From the NCBI GenBank assembly GCA_028284565.1, contig JANQRM010000501.1, positions 1 through 42,233 on the forward strand: DNA of 42,233 nucleotides, in the 5' to 3' direction. Of the stretch, positions 15,439 through 25,753 are shown in pieces. The stretch is from Anaerolineae bacterium (GTDB taxonomy: Bacteria > Chloroflexota > Anaerolineae > Aggregatilineales > Phototrophicaceae). The notes under the pieces were generated by a model, which saw only the letters and a program-made list of their open reading frames with translations, was not told where the DNA came from and did not search any database. Each line of letters begins with the position of its first letter. Within the stretch, counting starts at the first letter, position 1. The position numbers were made by a program, and so were the translations under genes.

Positions 15439-16122
15439 CTACTGTGCGTTGAAGGTAGGCGGTGGGATGACAACGGGTGGGGATTGGACTAAGCCCGTGA
15501 CGAGAATATCCAAGCCTTGATCGGGAAAGATCGGTGTGGCGGCGGGGTTGACTTGCTGAACTGTGCCTTCGGTGTTGATGCGGTAGAAGGCGGTGACTGT
15601 CCCGTTGCCGTTGCTGATATTCGGACTGAGAATCCCTGCGTTGATTTCAAAGCGATGGACACAGCGTTGGCGAGGTCCGAGGAGTTTGATATTGGTTTCT
15701 GGGATGGTTCCGGTGCTGGGGAATTGGCGAGTGATTTGTCCCCCTGTGGCGGGTGGATTGAGCGTGATGCCGAGTCCGTTGCTCCCGTCGTCGTTGATAA
15801 TCACATCGTTCTCATTGTAGATGATGGGGACTGTGCCAAGTGAATTGTTTTGTATATTGACGCGGATGACTAAGATGCCATTTTGTACGGGGTCGGCTTG
15901 CACGGTGAGTTCGAGGGGGTCTTCGACGAGTCTGCCGATGAGAGATTGATGTTGTGCGCGATTGTTGGCGGAGCGGAGTTGCTGGCAAGGCGCGCCTGCA
16001 TCTACAAAGGAGATCGATTCCGAGAGAAGTTCGGGTAAAAAGGTCGGTCCTACAAAGACCAATAGCATAATCAGCAGGATGATACCAAAGAAGGCATTCG
16101 GGTTGTCACGGCGACGAAACAT
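15439..16122 (-). CDS. Membrane-anchored hypothetical protein
   Basis: A 227-residue protein with one N-terminal hydrophobic segment (FFGIILLIMLLVFVG, residues 11-25) after a basic start MFRRRDNP. This is a type II anchor or uncleaved signal. The rest is a predicted extracellular beta-rich domain with many N, G, T and P residues and two Cys (in PCQQL and QRCVHRFEI) that could pair. No family is recognised. It starts 9 bases after the miaA stop and so is likely the last gene of a yraN-miaA-orphan operon. Confidence 0.72.
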   Translation of the reverse strand: MFRRRDNPNAFFGIILLIMLLVFVGPTFLPELLSESISFVDAGAPCQQLRSANNRAQHQSLIGRLVEDPLELTVQADPVQNGILVIRVNIQNNSLGTVPIIYNENDVIINDDGSNGLGITLNPPATGGQITRQFPSTGTIPETNIKLLGPRQRCVHRFEINAGILSPNISNGNGTVTAFYRINTEGTVQQVNPAATPIFPDQGLDILVTGLVQSPPVVIPPPTFNAQ

Positions 16123-16131
16123 AGACTCTAC

Positions 16132-17073
16132 TCAGTCCGATTGCTGGCTCCATGTGTGAATCTCAGTGACCCATTGCTCAAGGTCAAGCTCCTCCACATT
16201 ATGCCACAGAATGCCATTATCGTGTCCCCGAAACCAGACCGCTTGCCGACGGATGAAGTTGTGGGTGGCGAATTGGGTCTTTTCGATGGCTTCATCAAGG
16301 GGCATGTCATCGAGCAAATGGGCGATCATCTCTTGATAGCCGACGGCACTCATGGCGGGTAAATCACGGGAGTAGTCCATATTGAGCAAGTTTTGAACCT
16401 CTTCGACAAAGCCAGCATCGACCATTTGAATCACTCGATGGTCGGCACGGGGATAGAGTTTCTCGCGTTTCATGTGTAGTCCGTAAACACGGATGCGATA
16501 AGGTGGAGGCTTCTTCTGCTGGAGTTTGCTGATGGGTTCGCCCGTTTCCATATAGACTTCGAGTGAGCGAATCACCCGACGGACGTTGTTGGGGTGGATG
16601 TTCTGGGCGGCGGTGGGATCGACGGTCATTAGGCGTTGGTGAAGGGCTTCATTGCCTGCTTGTTCGACATAGGCTTCGAGTTCGGTACGAATTTCAGGAT
16701 TGGGTGGGACACGGGGAATCGACCAGCCTTCTTCGACAGCCGAGATGTATTGTCCTGTGCCTCCGACGAGCAGGGGAAGTTTGTTGCTGGCGTGAATGTC
16801 GTTGATGGTTTGATAGGCACGGTCTTGATATTCAGCGACGGTTAGGTTGTAGTCGGGGTCAACGAAATCCACCAAATGATGTACGGCTTGTTCTCGTTCT
16901 TGTGGTGTGGGTTTGGCTGTGCCGATGTCCATATGCCGATAGATTTGCCGACTATCTGCGCCGACGATTTCCCCATTGAGACGTTGTGCCAATTCGATGG
17001 CGTAGCGGGTTTTCCCGACGGCAGTTGCACCCAGTAGAATTAGCAAAGGAGGCAAGTTACCAGTCAAGTGCAT
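16132..17073 (-). CDS. miaA: tRNA dimethylallyltransferase
   Basis: MiaA adds a dimethylallyl group to A37 of tRNAs that read UNN codons. The P-loop LLGATAVGKT is near the N-terminus, followed by GADSRQIYRHMDIGTAKPT, LVGGTGQYISA, NVRRVIRSLEVYMETG, AVGYQEM and FIRRQAVWFRG. Length is about 313 residues, the usual size. An open frame continues upstream to 17133, inside the yraN gene. ATG at 17073 is used here. TTG at 17067 is a serious alternative because GGAGG lies 6 bases before it and touches the ATG. The start overlaps the end of yraN, giving coupled translation. Confidence 0.95.
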   Translation of the reverse strand: MHLTGNLPPLLILLGATAVGKTRYAIELAQRLNGEIVGADSRQIYRHMDIGTAKPTPQEREQAVHHLVDFVDPDYNLTVAEYQDRAYQTINDIHASNKLPLLVGGTGQYISAVEEGWSIPRVPPNPEIRTELEAYVEQAGNEALHQRLMTVDPTAAQNIHPNNVRRVIRSLEVYMETGEPISKLQQKKPPPYRIRVYGLHMKREKLYPRADHRVIQMVDAGFVEEVQNLLNMDYSRDLPAMSAVGYQEMIAHLLDDMPLDEAIEKTQFATHNFIRRQAVWFRGHDNGILWHNVEELDLEQWVTEIHTWSQQSD

Positions 17074-17422
17074 CCTCCACATGCGCGATTGTGACTTGTC
17101 CCCGCTTGGGAATGACAATACCAATTGCATCAATGCGCCATGCTACATCGTCCAAGTCATGCTGATGCAGAAATTCATGGACGGCTTTGATGAGCTTGTC
17201 GCGTTTGCGCGGGGTGATACTTAAGAAGGCATCATCGAGTAAAGTATCGTAGCGGGTTTTGACTTCGATAAAGACCCACCATTCGCCCTTGCGTGCGACA
17301 ATATCCAACTCACCATATTGTCCATGCCAGTTGGTGGCTTCAATCTGATAACCCTTACTAATGAGGTGGTCGCAGGCGAGCTGTTCGCCTTTGTCACCGA
17401 GTTTGCGTTTTTGTGTGGACAT
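17057..17422 (-). CDS. YraN/UPF0102-family nuclease-like protein
   Basis: A 121-residue protein of the UPF0102 family, related to Holliday-junction resolvase/restriction-endonuclease folds. It shows GDKGEQLACDHLISKGYQI, then GELDIVARKG, then VFIEVKTR. These are the Glu, the Asp and the ExK of a PD-(D/E)xK-type site. The C-terminus WRIDAIGI is also conserved. Biochemical activity of the family is poorly known. An in-frame extension to 17548 covers a dispersed repeat and is rejected. ATG 17422 gives the normal length. Confidence 0.9.
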   Translation of the reverse strand: MSTQKRKLGDKGEQLACDHLISKGYQIEATNWHGQYGELDIVARKGEWWVFIEVKTRYDTLLDDAFLSITPRKRDKLIKAVHEFLHQHDLDDVAWRIDAIGIVIPKRGQVTIAHVEDALDW

Positions 17423-17437
17423 TATTGATTGTCTTCT

Positions 17438-17465
17438 AACCACAGAGGACACAAAGCACACAGAG
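17438..17465 (+). repeat. Dispersed CACAGAG-type repeat, copy 2
   Basis: Matches 14850-14877 at 24 of 28 bases. It begins 16 bases upstream of the yraN ATG, where a promoter or ribosome-binding site would be expected. Confidence 0.7.
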
Positions 17466-17541
17466 GGAACATCCCAATTTGCTATTGTGACAATGTGATA
17501 TGTCATATGTTGAGTTTGATTATCATAATTGGCGATTATTG

Positions 17542-17590
17542 TTGACACAAGTTTCTTCGGTGTTGCAAATCATTCGATATTCGCTAATAT
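17542..17590 (+). promoter_or_regulatory. Promoter region of hppA
   Basis: A perfect TTGACA is at 17542-17547 and a second pair, TTGCAA (17563-17568) and TAATAT (17585-17590), has a 16-base spacer. Which one is used cannot be told. AGGAG at 17634-17638 is 8 bases before the ATG at 17647. Confidence 0.4.
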
Positions 17591-17646
17591 CTACACGTTA
17601 TTTTAAACCGTCTTAACAGACATAAGACACATCAGGAGACAGATGA

Positions 17647-19755
17647 ATGACGATTGAAACTGCTGGGTTGATCGGTGTGATTGCCTCTGTGATTGGGCTG
17701 GTATTTGCATTGTATCAACGAAATTGGGTTCTGGCACAAGATACTGGAACCGAACAAATGCAAAAACTCGCGTCTGCGATTCAAAAGGGGGCTTCTGCTT
17801 TCTTGCGCCGTGAATATCGCGCGGTGGCGATTTTGGTGGTCATCGTGACTATTGCTTTATTGCTCTTTAGTTCCATTCAGACTGAGGAAGGTACACCTGT
17901 GTTGCAACCCCTGACGGCTCTGGCGTTTGTATCGGGTGCGGTAGCATCCGGGCTGGCTGGCTATGTGGGGATGTATATTGCGGTGCGTGCGAATGTGCGG
18001 ACGACCCAAGCCGCGTCGAAGAGCTTAAATGAGGGGCTTCGTGTGGCGTTCTCTAGCGGGACTGTGATGGGAACGATGGTGGTTGCGCTCGCTTTACTGG
18101 GTGTGAGTATTCTTTATATTTTGTTCCTCAATTTCTTTAATTTAAGCCCAGCTGATGCAGTGGCGGCACTGGCTGGCTTTGGCTTTGGCGGTACATCGAT
18201 TGCGATTTTTGCGCGTGTCGGTGGGGGTATTTACACTAAAGCGGCGGATGTTGGGGCTGACCTTGTGGGTAAAACCGAAGCGGGCATTCCAGAAGATGAC
18301 CCGCGTAATCCAGCGACGATTGCCGATAACGTAGGTGACAATGTGGGTGATGTCGCTGGCATGGGGTCGGACTTGTTCGAGAGTTATGCGAGTTCGATTA
18401 TTGCGGCGATTTCACTCGCTGTACTGGGTGCGGGTGTGCAAGCTGGAAGCATTCCACATCAAGTTTTCCCCTTGTTGGTAGCGGCGGCGGGCTTGATTAT
18501 CGGCATGGGTGCGACCTTCCTTGTGAAGACGGAAGAGGGCGCAGACCAAGAGATGTTGCTCGGTAGTTTGCGTCGTGGGGTGTATTCAGCGAGTCTCGTT
18601 TCTGGGATTGCGGTTATCATCATTGCCTTGATTTTGAATTTGGATACGGGCGTGATTGTGGCGACCATCAGCGGTTTGATTGGTGGTGTGCTAATTGGTT
18701 ACTTCACGGAATATTTCACTGCTGATACCTATCGCCCCACTCAACAACTCGCGCAAAGTGCTGAAGGTGGTGCGGGGATTGTGATTATTCGCGGTCTTGC
18801 GCTGGGTATGTTCAGTACATTGGCTCCTGTGGTGATTGTAGTGATTGTCACCTTGATTGCAACTACGGCAACAGGCTTGTATGGTGTGGCTGTTGCGGCG
18901 GTGGGGATGCTCTCCACCTTAGGGATTACCTTAGCTACGGATGCTTATGGTCCAGTAGCTGATAATGCGGGTGGAATCGCGGAAATGTCCGATTTGCCCG
19001 ATGAAGTGCGTGAACGGACTGATGCGCTGGATAGTTTGGGAAATACAACGGCGGCGACGGGCAAAGGTTTTGCGATTGGTAGTGCGGCGATGACGGCTTT
19101 GGCTCTGACTGCGGCGTTTATCAGTGCAATAGGTGGCGGTGATGCCAGCGCGCAACAAGTCAATATCCTTGATGCGAAATTGATTACAGGTTTCTTTATC
19201 GGTGGGCTGTTGCCTTATGTTTTTAGCGCATTGACGATGCTAGCTGTGGGTGATGCGGCACAACAAATTGTGGAAGAGGTGCGTCGCCAATTCCGCGAAA
19301 TCAAGGGCATTATGGAATACGAAAATGAGCCGGACTATGATGCTTGTGTGTCAATTAGTACGGATAGTGCCATTCGTCAAATGCTCTTGCCGGGGATTAT
19401 TGCTGTCGCAACGCCCGTGGTGATTACCCTGCTGGCGATTGTTGGACAGGGGAATGCACTCGGTGATTTCGTGGGTAAAGAAACACTTATCGGTGTGCTG
19501 GTGGGTTCGCTCGTGTCTGCTTTCATGCTCGCGGTCATGATGGCGAATGCAGGTGGGGCTTGGGACAACGCTAAGAAATATATCGAAGCGGGTAACTTTG
19601 GCGGTAAGGGGTCAGATGCTCATAAAGCGGCGGTCTCTGGTGATACGGTTGGTGATCCCTTTAAAGATACATCGGGTCCGTCACTGAACATCTTGATCAA
19701 ATTGTTGGCGATTGTCTCGTTGGTGATCGCGCCCCTGTTGCAGACAATTCCGTAA
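17647..19755 (+). CDS. hppA: Membrane-bound ion-pumping pyrophosphatase
   Basis: This enzyme hydrolyses pyrophosphate and pumps H+ or Na+ across the membrane. The 702-residue length and about 16 membrane segments are typical. The catalytic site includes [40 protein letters not shown] and [17 protein letters not shown]. Near the C-terminus is [14 protein letters not shown], then [30 protein letters not shown] has Ala and Gly where K+-independent enzymes have Lys and Thr, which marks the K+-dependent class. Whether it moves Na+ or H+ was not settled. It is a single gene ended by a hairpin terminator. Confidence 0.97.
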   Translation: MTIETAGLIGVIASVIGLVFALYQRNWVLAQDTGTEQMQKLASAIQKGASAFLRREYRAVAILVVIVTIALLLFSSIQTEEGTPVLQPLTALAFVSGAVASGLAGYVGMYIAVRANVRTTQAASKSLNEGLRVAFSSGTVMGTMVVALALLGVSILYILFLNFFNLSPADAVAALAGFGFGGTSIAIFARVGGGIYTKAADVGADLVGKTEAGIPEDDPRNPATIADNVGDNVGDVAGMGSDLFESYASSIIAAISLAVLGAGVQAGSIPHQVFPLLVAAAGLIIGMGATFLVKTEEGADQEMLLGSLRRGVYSASLVSGIAVIIIALILNLDTGVIVATISGLIGGVLIGYFTEYFTADTYRPTQQLAQSAEGGAGIVIIRGLALGMFSTLAPVVIVVIVTLIATTATGLYGVAVAAVGMLSTLGITLATDAYGPVADNAGGIAEMSDLPDEVRERTDALDSLGNTTAATGKGFAIGSAAMTALALTAAFISAIGGGDASAQQVNILDAKLITGFFIGGLLPYVFSALTMLAVGDAAQQIVEEVRRQFREIKGIMEYENEPDYDACVSISTDSAIRQMLLPGIIAVATPVVITLLAIVGQGNALGDFVGKETLIGVLVGSLVSAFMLAVMMANAGGAWDNAKKYIEAGNFGGKGSDAHKAAVSGDTVGDPFKDTSGPSLNILIKLLAIVSLVIAPLLQTIP

Positions 19756-19780
19756 CAAGTCATTTTAAATTGTGTTATGA

Positions 19781-19813
19781 AACGGCAGGTAGATTAAGAT
19801 GCCTGTCGTTTTT
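19781..19813 (+). terminator. Intrinsic terminator after hppA
   Basis: Arms AACGGCAGG (19781-19789) and CCTGTCGTT (19802-19810) pair with a single G-U, around a 12-base loop, and run into TTTTT. Confidence 0.8.
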
Positions 19814-19887
19814 GATTCTCAGTAGAGGAACATCTCGGTCTACGATATGATGGAACGCATAATGATGACCAAAAGGAGTTTCATATT

Positions 19888-20364
19888 ATGAAATTTGAAG
19901 CGGATGGTCCACGCGGGCTATATTTTGAAGAATTTGAGATGGGTGCAACGATGCTGACTCGCGGACGCACGGTCACAGAAGCGGACATCGTGCAATTTGC
20001 AGGGCTGACAGGGGATTATAACCCGATGCACACGGATGCGGAATATTGCAAAGGCTCATTTATGGGACAACGGGTCGCACATGGGATGCTGACTTTGAGC
20101 TATGCTGTAGGTCAAGCCTACCAACTCGGCATATTAGAGCGCACTGTGTTAGGTTTTCGTGGGTTAGACATGAAATTTAGCGCACCTGTCTATATTGGTG
20201 ATACTATCCGCGCGCAACTGAAAGTGACTGAAAAGAAAGAAGCGCGTCGATTGGGTGGGGGAGTCGTGACACTCGAAATGCGAATTTTGAAGCAGGATGA
20301 TACAGTCGTGCAAAAAGGAGCGATGATATTGTTGATGGCATCTCAGCCAGAAAATGATGAATAA
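19888..20364 (+). CDS. MaoC-like (R)-specific enoyl-CoA hydratase
   Basis: A 158-residue hot-dog-fold protein of the MaoC/R-hydratase group, which hydrates enoyl-CoA to (R)-3-hydroxyacyl-CoA. The catalytic segment AGLTGDYNPMHTD carries the Asp and His (near residues 43-49). VAHGMLTLSY is the second conserved stretch. The hot-dog fold closes with FSAPVYIGDTIRA. It may serve fatty-acid oxidation or polyester monomer supply, but no thiolase or synthase gene is nearby. AAAGGAG lies 9 bases before the ATG. Its stop codon directly abuts that of the convergent deacetylase gene. Confidence 0.9.
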   Translation: MKFEADGPRGLYFEEFEMGATMLTRGRTVTEADIVQFAGLTGDYNPMHTDAEYCKGSFMGQRVAHGMLTLSYAVGQAYQLGILERTVLGFRGLDMKFSAPVYIGDTIRAQLKVTEKKEARRLGGGVVTLEMRILKQDDTVVQKGAMILLMASQPENDE

Positions 20365-21270
20365 TCAGTATCGTTTCGCATAGTCAATAGCTACTTGAAT
20401 GGTTTGTAGGTGGATGTCTACGATGTCATTCACCTCTTCCGCGTAGCCTCCGCCCATGGTTACTGCAACAGGAATACCCTCTGACGAACACATTTCCATC
20501 ACCAACCGATCTCGTTGTGCTAATCCAGCTTTCGTCAATGCTAGTTTGCCGAGTTTATCCCCCACATATGGGTCTGCACCAGATTGATAAATCACTAAGT
20601 CCGGTTGGTGGAGACTGAGAACTCTTTCTATGGCAATTTCCAATGTTTCCAAGAAAACCCCATCGGTTGTGTTATCAGGCAAGCCAATGTCCATATTTCC
20701 CATTACTTTCCGGAAAGGGAAGTTCTTTTCGCCATGAATCGAGAAAGTATAAATGGATGAATCGCCATTGGTAATCGCGGCTGTGCCGTTACCCTGATGC
20801 ACATCGCAATCAATGACTGCAATTTGCTCTGCTAAACCTTCATGTTGAATTGTCCGAGAAGCAACAGAGGTATCATTGAAGATACAATACCCCTCGCCGT
20901 GATGAATGCCAGCATGATGTGTGCCACCTGCAAGGTTAGCTGATACTCCCTCGCATAAAGCTGTACGACACGCACTAATTGTCCCACCGACGGAGCGACG
21001 TGAACGCTCCACCATCTGCAATGACCATGGAAACCCAATGCGCCGAATCTCTTTAGAATTCAACAATCCATACTTCACTTTGTCGAGATAAGTTTGGCTA
21101 TGTGCTAGGAGAATTTGTTCATCTGTTGCGGGTTCGGGAACACATAAATTCTCTGGCGGAAGAGTGCTTGTCTCCAGAATTCTTTGGCGGAGCAGAGAAT
21201 ATTTCTTCATTGGGAAGCGATGTCCCTCTGGCAACGGAAGAACAAAATGGTCGCAGTAATAGGCTTTCAT
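20365..21270 (-). CDS. Histone-deacetylase-family hydrolase
   Basis: A zinc-dependent amide hydrolase of the arginase/deacetylase fold, 301 residues. The features are GGTHHAGIHHGEGYC (active-site His pair), IDCDVHQGNGTA (zinc Asp and His), YQSGADPYVGDKLG (zinc Asp) and VTMGGGYAE. The layout is closest to class IV (HDAC11-like) enzymes. Bacterial members act on acetylated proteins, polyamines or small molecules, so the substrate is open. No clear Shine-Dalgarno sequence precedes the ATG at 21270. It shares the minus strand with the tocopherol-cyclase-like gene 95 bases upstream. That gap holds an imperfect TTTAGTTGTT direct repeat. Confidence 0.92.
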   Translation of the reverse strand: MKAYYCDHFVLPLPEGHRFPMKKYSLLRQRILETSTLPPENLCVPEPATDEQILLAHSQTYLDKVKYGLLNSKEIRRIGFPWSLQMVERSRRSVGGTISACRTALCEGVSANLAGGTHHAGIHHGEGYCIFNDTSVASRTIQHEGLAEQIAVIDCDVHQGNGTAAITNGDSSIYTFSIHGEKNFPFRKVMGNMDIGLPDNTTDGVFLETLEIAIERVLSLHQPDLVIYQSGADPYVGDKLGKLALTKAGLAQRDRLVMEMCSSEGIPVAVTMGGGYAEEVNDIVDIHLQTIQVAIDYAKRY

Positions 21271-21365
21271 GAGAGGTTTGTCTTTAGTTGTTGGTTTTTA
21301 GTTGTTAGATTCGCGATAAATTCTGGTGATTTGCTATTGACCTCGTAATCGCTCAATTCAGTTGC

Positions 21366-22364
21366 TTAAGTTTTATACTCAGTTTTCAACAGTCGGTCAA
21401 TATCGCCGACAACTTCTAAGCCGGCATTCCGACCTGTACCTTCAAAGACGATTCGTTTCCATTGTTTTTCAACCAGTTGCAGTTCAACAATCGCTTGCAT
21501 GGTCTCGCCGACGCGCATGTGCATGTCCGTGCGCTCTGGACCCAATAGCAGACCGCCTTCAGCTCGTTGGGCATGAATGGCCATGCGATAGTTTCTATCT
21601 TCCACAACCCAATCGACTAGCTCATCAGTCACAGCAAGATGCTTTACCTTTGCGCCTGTGTAGGATGCAAAGCGATAGAAGGTCTGTCGATGATAGAATG
21701 CCATGGTGAAGCCTGCCCACTTGAAGCCAAAATTGGGGATGACAGCAATCGAACCGAATAGCGAAGTTTCATCCACATCAAAGTGATTGGTTTGCATCCA
21801 GACATATCCCTCTGGAAAGGATTTGCCCCAATCTTTTTCGATATAGCCTAGCCCGCCATCAAAATTGATTACTTCTCCATTGATTGTGAGTGAGCCTTTA
21901 ATCTGATGATTCATACTGACAATACCATGATTGCACTCCATGAAAGGAAACCAGCCGAAGAAGCCCATGATACCGGGTGATGTCCATGAAACTGGAAAGG
22001 GAGTTAAGTTCTGAAAATGTAATTCTCCCTTGAAACTCCCTTGCTCATCTTCAACATCCAGTAGCAAACAATCTTCTCGAAAGTGACTGTTACCAAGCCA
22101 AACGTCGAAATCATTATCTTTGGCATTAAATTGTTCAATCGGAAAGCGATGGTAAGTGGCGGTGTTTTGTGTGCCATCCAACACTTGGATAAAGGCATGA
22201 TTTTTATTCTTATCTTCGTTTATGAATATCGCGGGGATAATTGCGAAGCGGTGTTGTTCATCTTCACTTATTAGCTTGTAATACCAGCCTTCAAAAAATG
22301 GGGCTTTGGCTTGATGTCCGTGATACCACGTGGGATTCAAGCGTTGTTGAATGAATTGCTTCAT
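21366..22364 (-). CDS. Tocopherol-cyclase-family-like protein
   Basis: A 332-residue protein with the hallmarks of the tocopherol cyclase-like family (PF14249). These are [19 protein letters not shown] at the start, [43 protein letters not shown] and YVWMQTNHF. Plant and cyanobacterial members close the chromanol ring of vitamin E. Bacterial members outside phototrophs are uncharacterised, so a role in tocopherol synthesis is not implied. There is no signal peptide. It is divergent from the lactate dehydrogenase gene with a 54-base shared upstream region. Confidence 0.85.
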   Translation of the reverse strand: MKQFIQQRLNPTWYHGHQAKAPFFEGWYYKLISEDEQHRFAIIPAIFINEDKNKNHAFIQVLDGTQNTATYHRFPIEQFNAKDNDFDVWLGNSHFREDCLLLDVEDEQGSFKGELHFQNLTPFPVSWTSPGIMGFFGWFPFMECNHGIVSMNHQIKGSLTINGEVINFDGGLGYIEKDWGKSFPEGYVWMQTNHFDVDETSLFGSIAVIPNFGFKWAGFTMAFYHRQTFYRFASYTGAKVKHLAVTDELVDWVVEDRNYRMAIHAQRAEGGLLLGPERTDMHMRVGETMQAIVELQLVEKQWKRIVFEGTGRNAGLEVVGDIDRLLKTEYKT

Positions 22365-22418
22365 CTCTTAAACTCAGTCAGTTACAATACAATCTCATAC
22401 ATTCGCATGGAGGATAAC

Positions 22419-23369
22419 ATGAAAGTTGGCATCGTAGGGAGTGGTTTTGTGGGTGCGACTGCGGCATACGCTTTGGTGATGCGGGGCGTGGGGCGTGAAA
22501 TTGTGCTAGTAGACCTCGATAGAAAACGCGCGCAGGCTGAAGCGGATGATATTTATCATGCTGTGCCATTTGCTGAACCTCTCGAAATTCGTGCAGGTGA
22601 TTATAGCGATTTAGCGGGTTGCCAAGTCGTGATTATCTCAGCTGGAGTCAGCCAGAAACCCGGTGAAACCCGCCTCCAATTACTTGAACGCAATGCCCAA
22701 GTGTTCAAACAAGTCATTCCTAATGTCCTCCAGTATGCACCCAATACAATGTTAATTGTAGCGACCAATCCTGTTGACATCATGACGCACCTTACAGCGC
22801 GATATGCTGGTGAAATGAGTGTAGATTCTAGCCGAGTTATTGGCTCTGGTACGACACTAGATACGGCTCGTTTTCGTGCGCTTTTGGCACGTAAATTAGG
22901 TGTCGATTCCCACCATATTCATGCATATGTTGTTGGCGAACACGGTGACTCCGAAGTTCCCACTTGGTCATTGGTCACGGTTGGTGGTTTATCGCTTAAT
23001 GATTTTTGTAGGCAAGTCAATATGACATTAGACGAGGCAACCCGCGAGGATATAGGCAATCAAGTCCGACGTGCTGCCTATCACATCATTGAAGGTAAGG
23101 GTGCAACTTATTATGGGATTGGTAGCGCTTTGGCGCGAATTGTCGATGTGATACTCCATGACCAACGTTCTATTATGACGGTCTGTACGCCTCAGCCTGA
23201 TATTGCAGGTGTACAGGATGTCACTGTGTCGATGCCTCATATGCTAGGGGGAAAGGGCATTATGGACAGCTTTCCACTACCCCTGAGTGAGGATGAACAG
23301 CAGAAACTTTATGAGAGTGCTTCGCTGATTCGACAAATCATTACGGACTTGGATGCTCAATCGAGTTAG
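22419..23369 (+). CDS. ldh: L-lactate dehydrogenase
   Basis: Interconverts pyruvate and L-lactate with NADH. The 316-residue chain has a Rossmann start [13 protein letters not shown] and IVLVDLD, whose Asp favours [20 protein letters not shown] has Gln at the specificity site (Arg in malate dehydrogenase) and Arg in the mobile loop. It also has [22 protein letters not shown] and the catalytic His in [14 protein letters not shown]. An upstream frame from 22311 overlaps the divergent gene and is rejected. ATG 22419 has GGAGG 5 bases before it. The 3' end overlaps the convergent hydrolase stop by 4 bases. Confidence 0.95.
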   Translation: MKVGIVGSGFVGATAAYALVMRGVGREIVLVDLDRKRAQAEADDIYHAVPFAEPLEIRAGDYSDLAGCQVVIISAGVSQKPGETRLQLLERNAQVFKQVIPNVLQYAPNTMLIVATNPVDIMTHLTARYAGEMSVDSSRVIGSGTTLDTARFRALLARKLGVDSHHIHAYVVGEHGDSEVPTWSLVTVGGLSLNDFCRQVNMTLDEATREDIGNQVRRAAYHIIEGKGATYYGIGSALARIVDVILHDQRSIMTVCTPQPDIAGVQDVTVSMPHMLGGKGIMDSFPLPLSEDEQQKLYESASLIRQIITDLDAQSS

Positions 23370-24325
23370 GATTGTAGAAACGCGATCAAATCTGTATTGA
23401 ATGGGTCAACATTTTCTTCCATGGGCAGATGTCCGACATCAGGGTAGGTTATCATCATCGCTGTGGGGAGTGCAACTGCCATCGCTATGCCACCTTCAAT
23501 GGGAACCCATGTGTCTTCTTCTCCCCAGAGAATAAGAACAGGAACATCCACAGCGTTGACTAAATCATCTAGGGTCACAGTATCTGTCTCTTCGGCGGCG
23601 GTATATGCTAAGAATCCAAGTTCCCAATTTTCGATGGATAAGCCTCGTTGATAACCCTCTGCGACTTCATCTGTGACGACTTCTGTGCGGTGGTAGGCAC
23701 TGGTCAAAATATCGGTAAAGCGTTCTGGTGTGAGGAGTGTGCGAATTGTGAGGGCGGCGATGGGGGATTCTGGGTCTAGCTGGCTCATCAAGCTAAACAG
23801 CGAATTGCCATTTTCTTGCTCTTCTTCGCTATTATCTGAGGCTTGTTCATTGAAGATACCTCCAGCAACAAAGACCAACTTATCGACTCGTTCTGAATGA
23901 CGCACGGCAAAATGTGCTGTGACATGGCCTCCCATGCTATGTCCAACAATGGTCGCTGTCTCAATGTCGAGGTCGTCCATTAATCCGGCAATAAGGTCTG
24001 CCATCCATGCGCGTGAATAATCTAGATCAGGGCCTTTGTCGGATAAGCCAAATGGGGGTAAATCGAGTGCGACAGCATATAATCCGGCATCGGCAAGGGC
24101 AGGGAGCGTATCGCGCCATGTGAAGGTTGAGCCACCGAAGCCATGCATCAAGATGACGGCTGGCTGCGATGAGTCACCTTCTTCAATGAAATAAATCTCC
24201 GCGTTGTCTATCATGGCAAATTTTCCATTGGGGTCGGCGAGTTCTCGCGGTGTGCGGAAGTCGTCATCCTGTGAAAGAATGGGTACGGTTGTAAAGAGGA
24301 GGAGCAATAAAACTAATCTTTTCAT
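23366..24325 (-). CDS. Exported alpha/beta hydrolase
   Basis: A 319-residue alpha/beta-fold hydrolase with a signal peptide ([18 protein letters not shown], cut before QDDD). Seen are the oxyanion-hole [10 protein letters not shown], the nucleophile elbow VGHSMGGH (Ser near residue 130), an acid in [12 protein letters not shown] and the His in [10 protein letters not shown]. This is the layout of haloalkane dehalogenase-like and ester hydrolases, but with Ser rather than Asp, so esterase or peroxidase-type activity is likelier. An acidic insertion ([12 protein letters not shown]) sits in the cap. ATG follows the photolyase stop with no gap (TAAATG). Confidence 0.88.
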   Translation of the reverse strand: MKRLVLLLLLFTTVPILSQDDDFRTPRELADPNGKFAMIDNAEIYFIEEGDSSQPAVILMHGFGGSTFTWRDTLPALADAGLYAVALDLPPFGLSDKGPDLDYSRAWMADLIAGLMDDLDIETATIVGHSMGGHVTAHFAVRHSERVDKLVFVAGGIFNEQASDNSEEEQENGNSLFSLMSQLDPESPIAALTIRTLLTPERFTDILTSAYHRTEVVTDEVAEGYQRGLSIENWELGFLAYTAAEETDTVTLDDLVNAVDVPVLILWGEEDTWVPIEGGIAMAVALPTAMMITYPDVGHLPMEENVDPFNTDLIAFLQS

Positions 24326-25753
24326 TTAATCATCCTCTTTAATCGCTTTGAAGGCTGATAGGGTGCGCTCTCTTGCTGCGCTGTGGTCAACAATCGGTGC
24401 GGGGTAGTCGACCGGGGGTTCGTCCATTTCCCATGGCGTGTGAATGTATTTGTCTGGGATATTTTTGAGTTCGGGTATCCAATGGCGGATGTATGTGCCA
24501 TCAGGGTTGTGTTTTTTGGATTGTGCTACAGGATTGAAGATGCGGAAATAGGGTTGGGCATCTGTGCCTGTTCCTGCCGCCCATTGCCAGCCCCCATTAT
24601 TCGCCGCTGGGTCGCCATCGAGTAGCCATTGCATGAAATGGAGTTCACCATATTGCCAATGAACGAGTAAGTCTTTTGTCAAGAAGGATGCCACAATCAT
24701 ACGAGCCCGATTTGGTATCCAGCCGATTGCTTTGAGCTGTCGCATAGGGGCATCCACAATAGGGTATCCGGTTTTTCCCTCTTTCCATGCTTGTAAATCT
24801 TCTTCGTTGTTTATCCATTCCAAATTATCATACTCTCGGCGGAAGTTATGGCGGTCAACGTGTGGGTAATGATACAAAATGTGCATATAAAACTCGCGCC
24901 ACGTCAACTCACTAACGTAAGTTTCAATGGATTTCTTGACAGATTTGCTGGACGTGTCTTGATAGGCATCGTGCGCCGCCCAATAGACTTGTCTGGGTGA
25001 AAGCATACCAAGCCTAAGATAAGGAGACAAATAGGATGAGCCTGCTTCTCGATTATCGGCAAAGGGTGCAATGGTCAGATTGTTACGCTGGTCTGTGTAA
25101 TGCTCGATACCGTTCTTGATGAATGACTTAAGCATTTGATGTGCTGTGTCTTCGTCTGCACCGGGGATAGGTACATTGGTCTCAAAGCCGAGTTTTTGAA
25201 GTGTGGGTATATCGTCGCTCTTGATGTTGTCAAGTGGTGCGAAGTGTTCGGGTTTCATCTCGATTTCAGAGATAGGTGGCTTCTCTATCAGATTCCATTT
25301 CTTCTTAAATGGTGTAAAGACTTGGTAAGGGTCACCATTATCTTTCATGACTGCGCCGGGGGGTAATAGTATAGCATCATGATGGGTGTGGATTTCGATA
25401 TCGAGTGTTTTTTGAATTTCATTATCTCGTTTGCGTGCAAAAGGCGAATAATCGAGGTTGAAGTAGAGTCCGCGCGCATGGGTTTCTGTGACCAATTCTG
25501 TCAGGATGTCTTTTGGATTGCCGTGCCGGATGACGAGTTGACTACCGGCATCTTTTAGTGCTCGATTGAGTACTTCTAGTGCTTTAAGCATAAAAGCCAG
25601 TCGGGGGGCACCTGTTCGTGGGCTTGTCAATATGGCGGAGTCGAAGATAAATAGGGGGATTACGGGATGTCCACTTGCGATTGCTTCATGCAGGGCGAGA
25701 TTGTCTTGCAAGCGTAAATCCCGCCGAAACCAGCGAATGACAGGTTGCGTCAT
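24326..25753 (-). CDS. phr: Deoxyribodipyrimidine photolyase
   Basis: A 475-residue FAD- and light-dependent DNA repair enzyme of the class I CPD photolyase/cryptochrome family. The N-terminal antenna domain begins VIRWFRRDLRLQDNLAL. The FAD-binding C-terminal half has SYLSPYLRLGMLSPRQVYWA, ELTWREFYMHILYHYP, DAPMRQLKAIGWIPNRARM and NGGWQWAAGTGTDAQPYFR. The tail HWIPELKNIP is typical of CPD photolyases rather than DASH proteins. Its ATG overlaps the stop of the upstream oxidoreductase (ATGA). Confidence 0.95.
   Translation of the reverse strand: MTQPVIRWFRRDLRLQDNLALHEAIASGHPVIPLFIFDSAILTSPRTGAPRLAFMLKALEVLNRALKDAGSQLVIRHGNPKDILTELVTETHARGLYFNLDYSPFARKRDNEIQKTLDIEIHTHHDAILLPPGAVMKDNGDPYQVFTPFKKKWNLIEKPPISEIEMKPEHFAPLDNIKSDDIPTLQKLGFETNVPIPGADEDTAHQMLKSFIKNGIEHYTDQRNNLTIAPFADNREAGSSYLSPYLRLGMLSPRQVYWAAHDAYQDTSSKSVKKSIETYVSELTWREFYMHILYHYPHVDRHNFRREYDNLEWINNEEDLQAWKEGKTGYPIVDAPMRQLKAIGWIPNRARMIVASFLTKDLLVHWQYGELHFMQWLLDGDPAANNGGWQWAAGTGTDAQPYFRIFNPVAQSKKHNPDGTYIRHWIPELKNIPDKYIHTPWEMDEPPVDYPAPIVDHSAARERTLSAFKAIKEDD

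Noticed and set aside
17423..17548. N-terminal extension of the yraN gene
   Set aside because: The extra residues are encoded by a dispersed repeat and do not belong to the family, whose length is met by ATG 17422.
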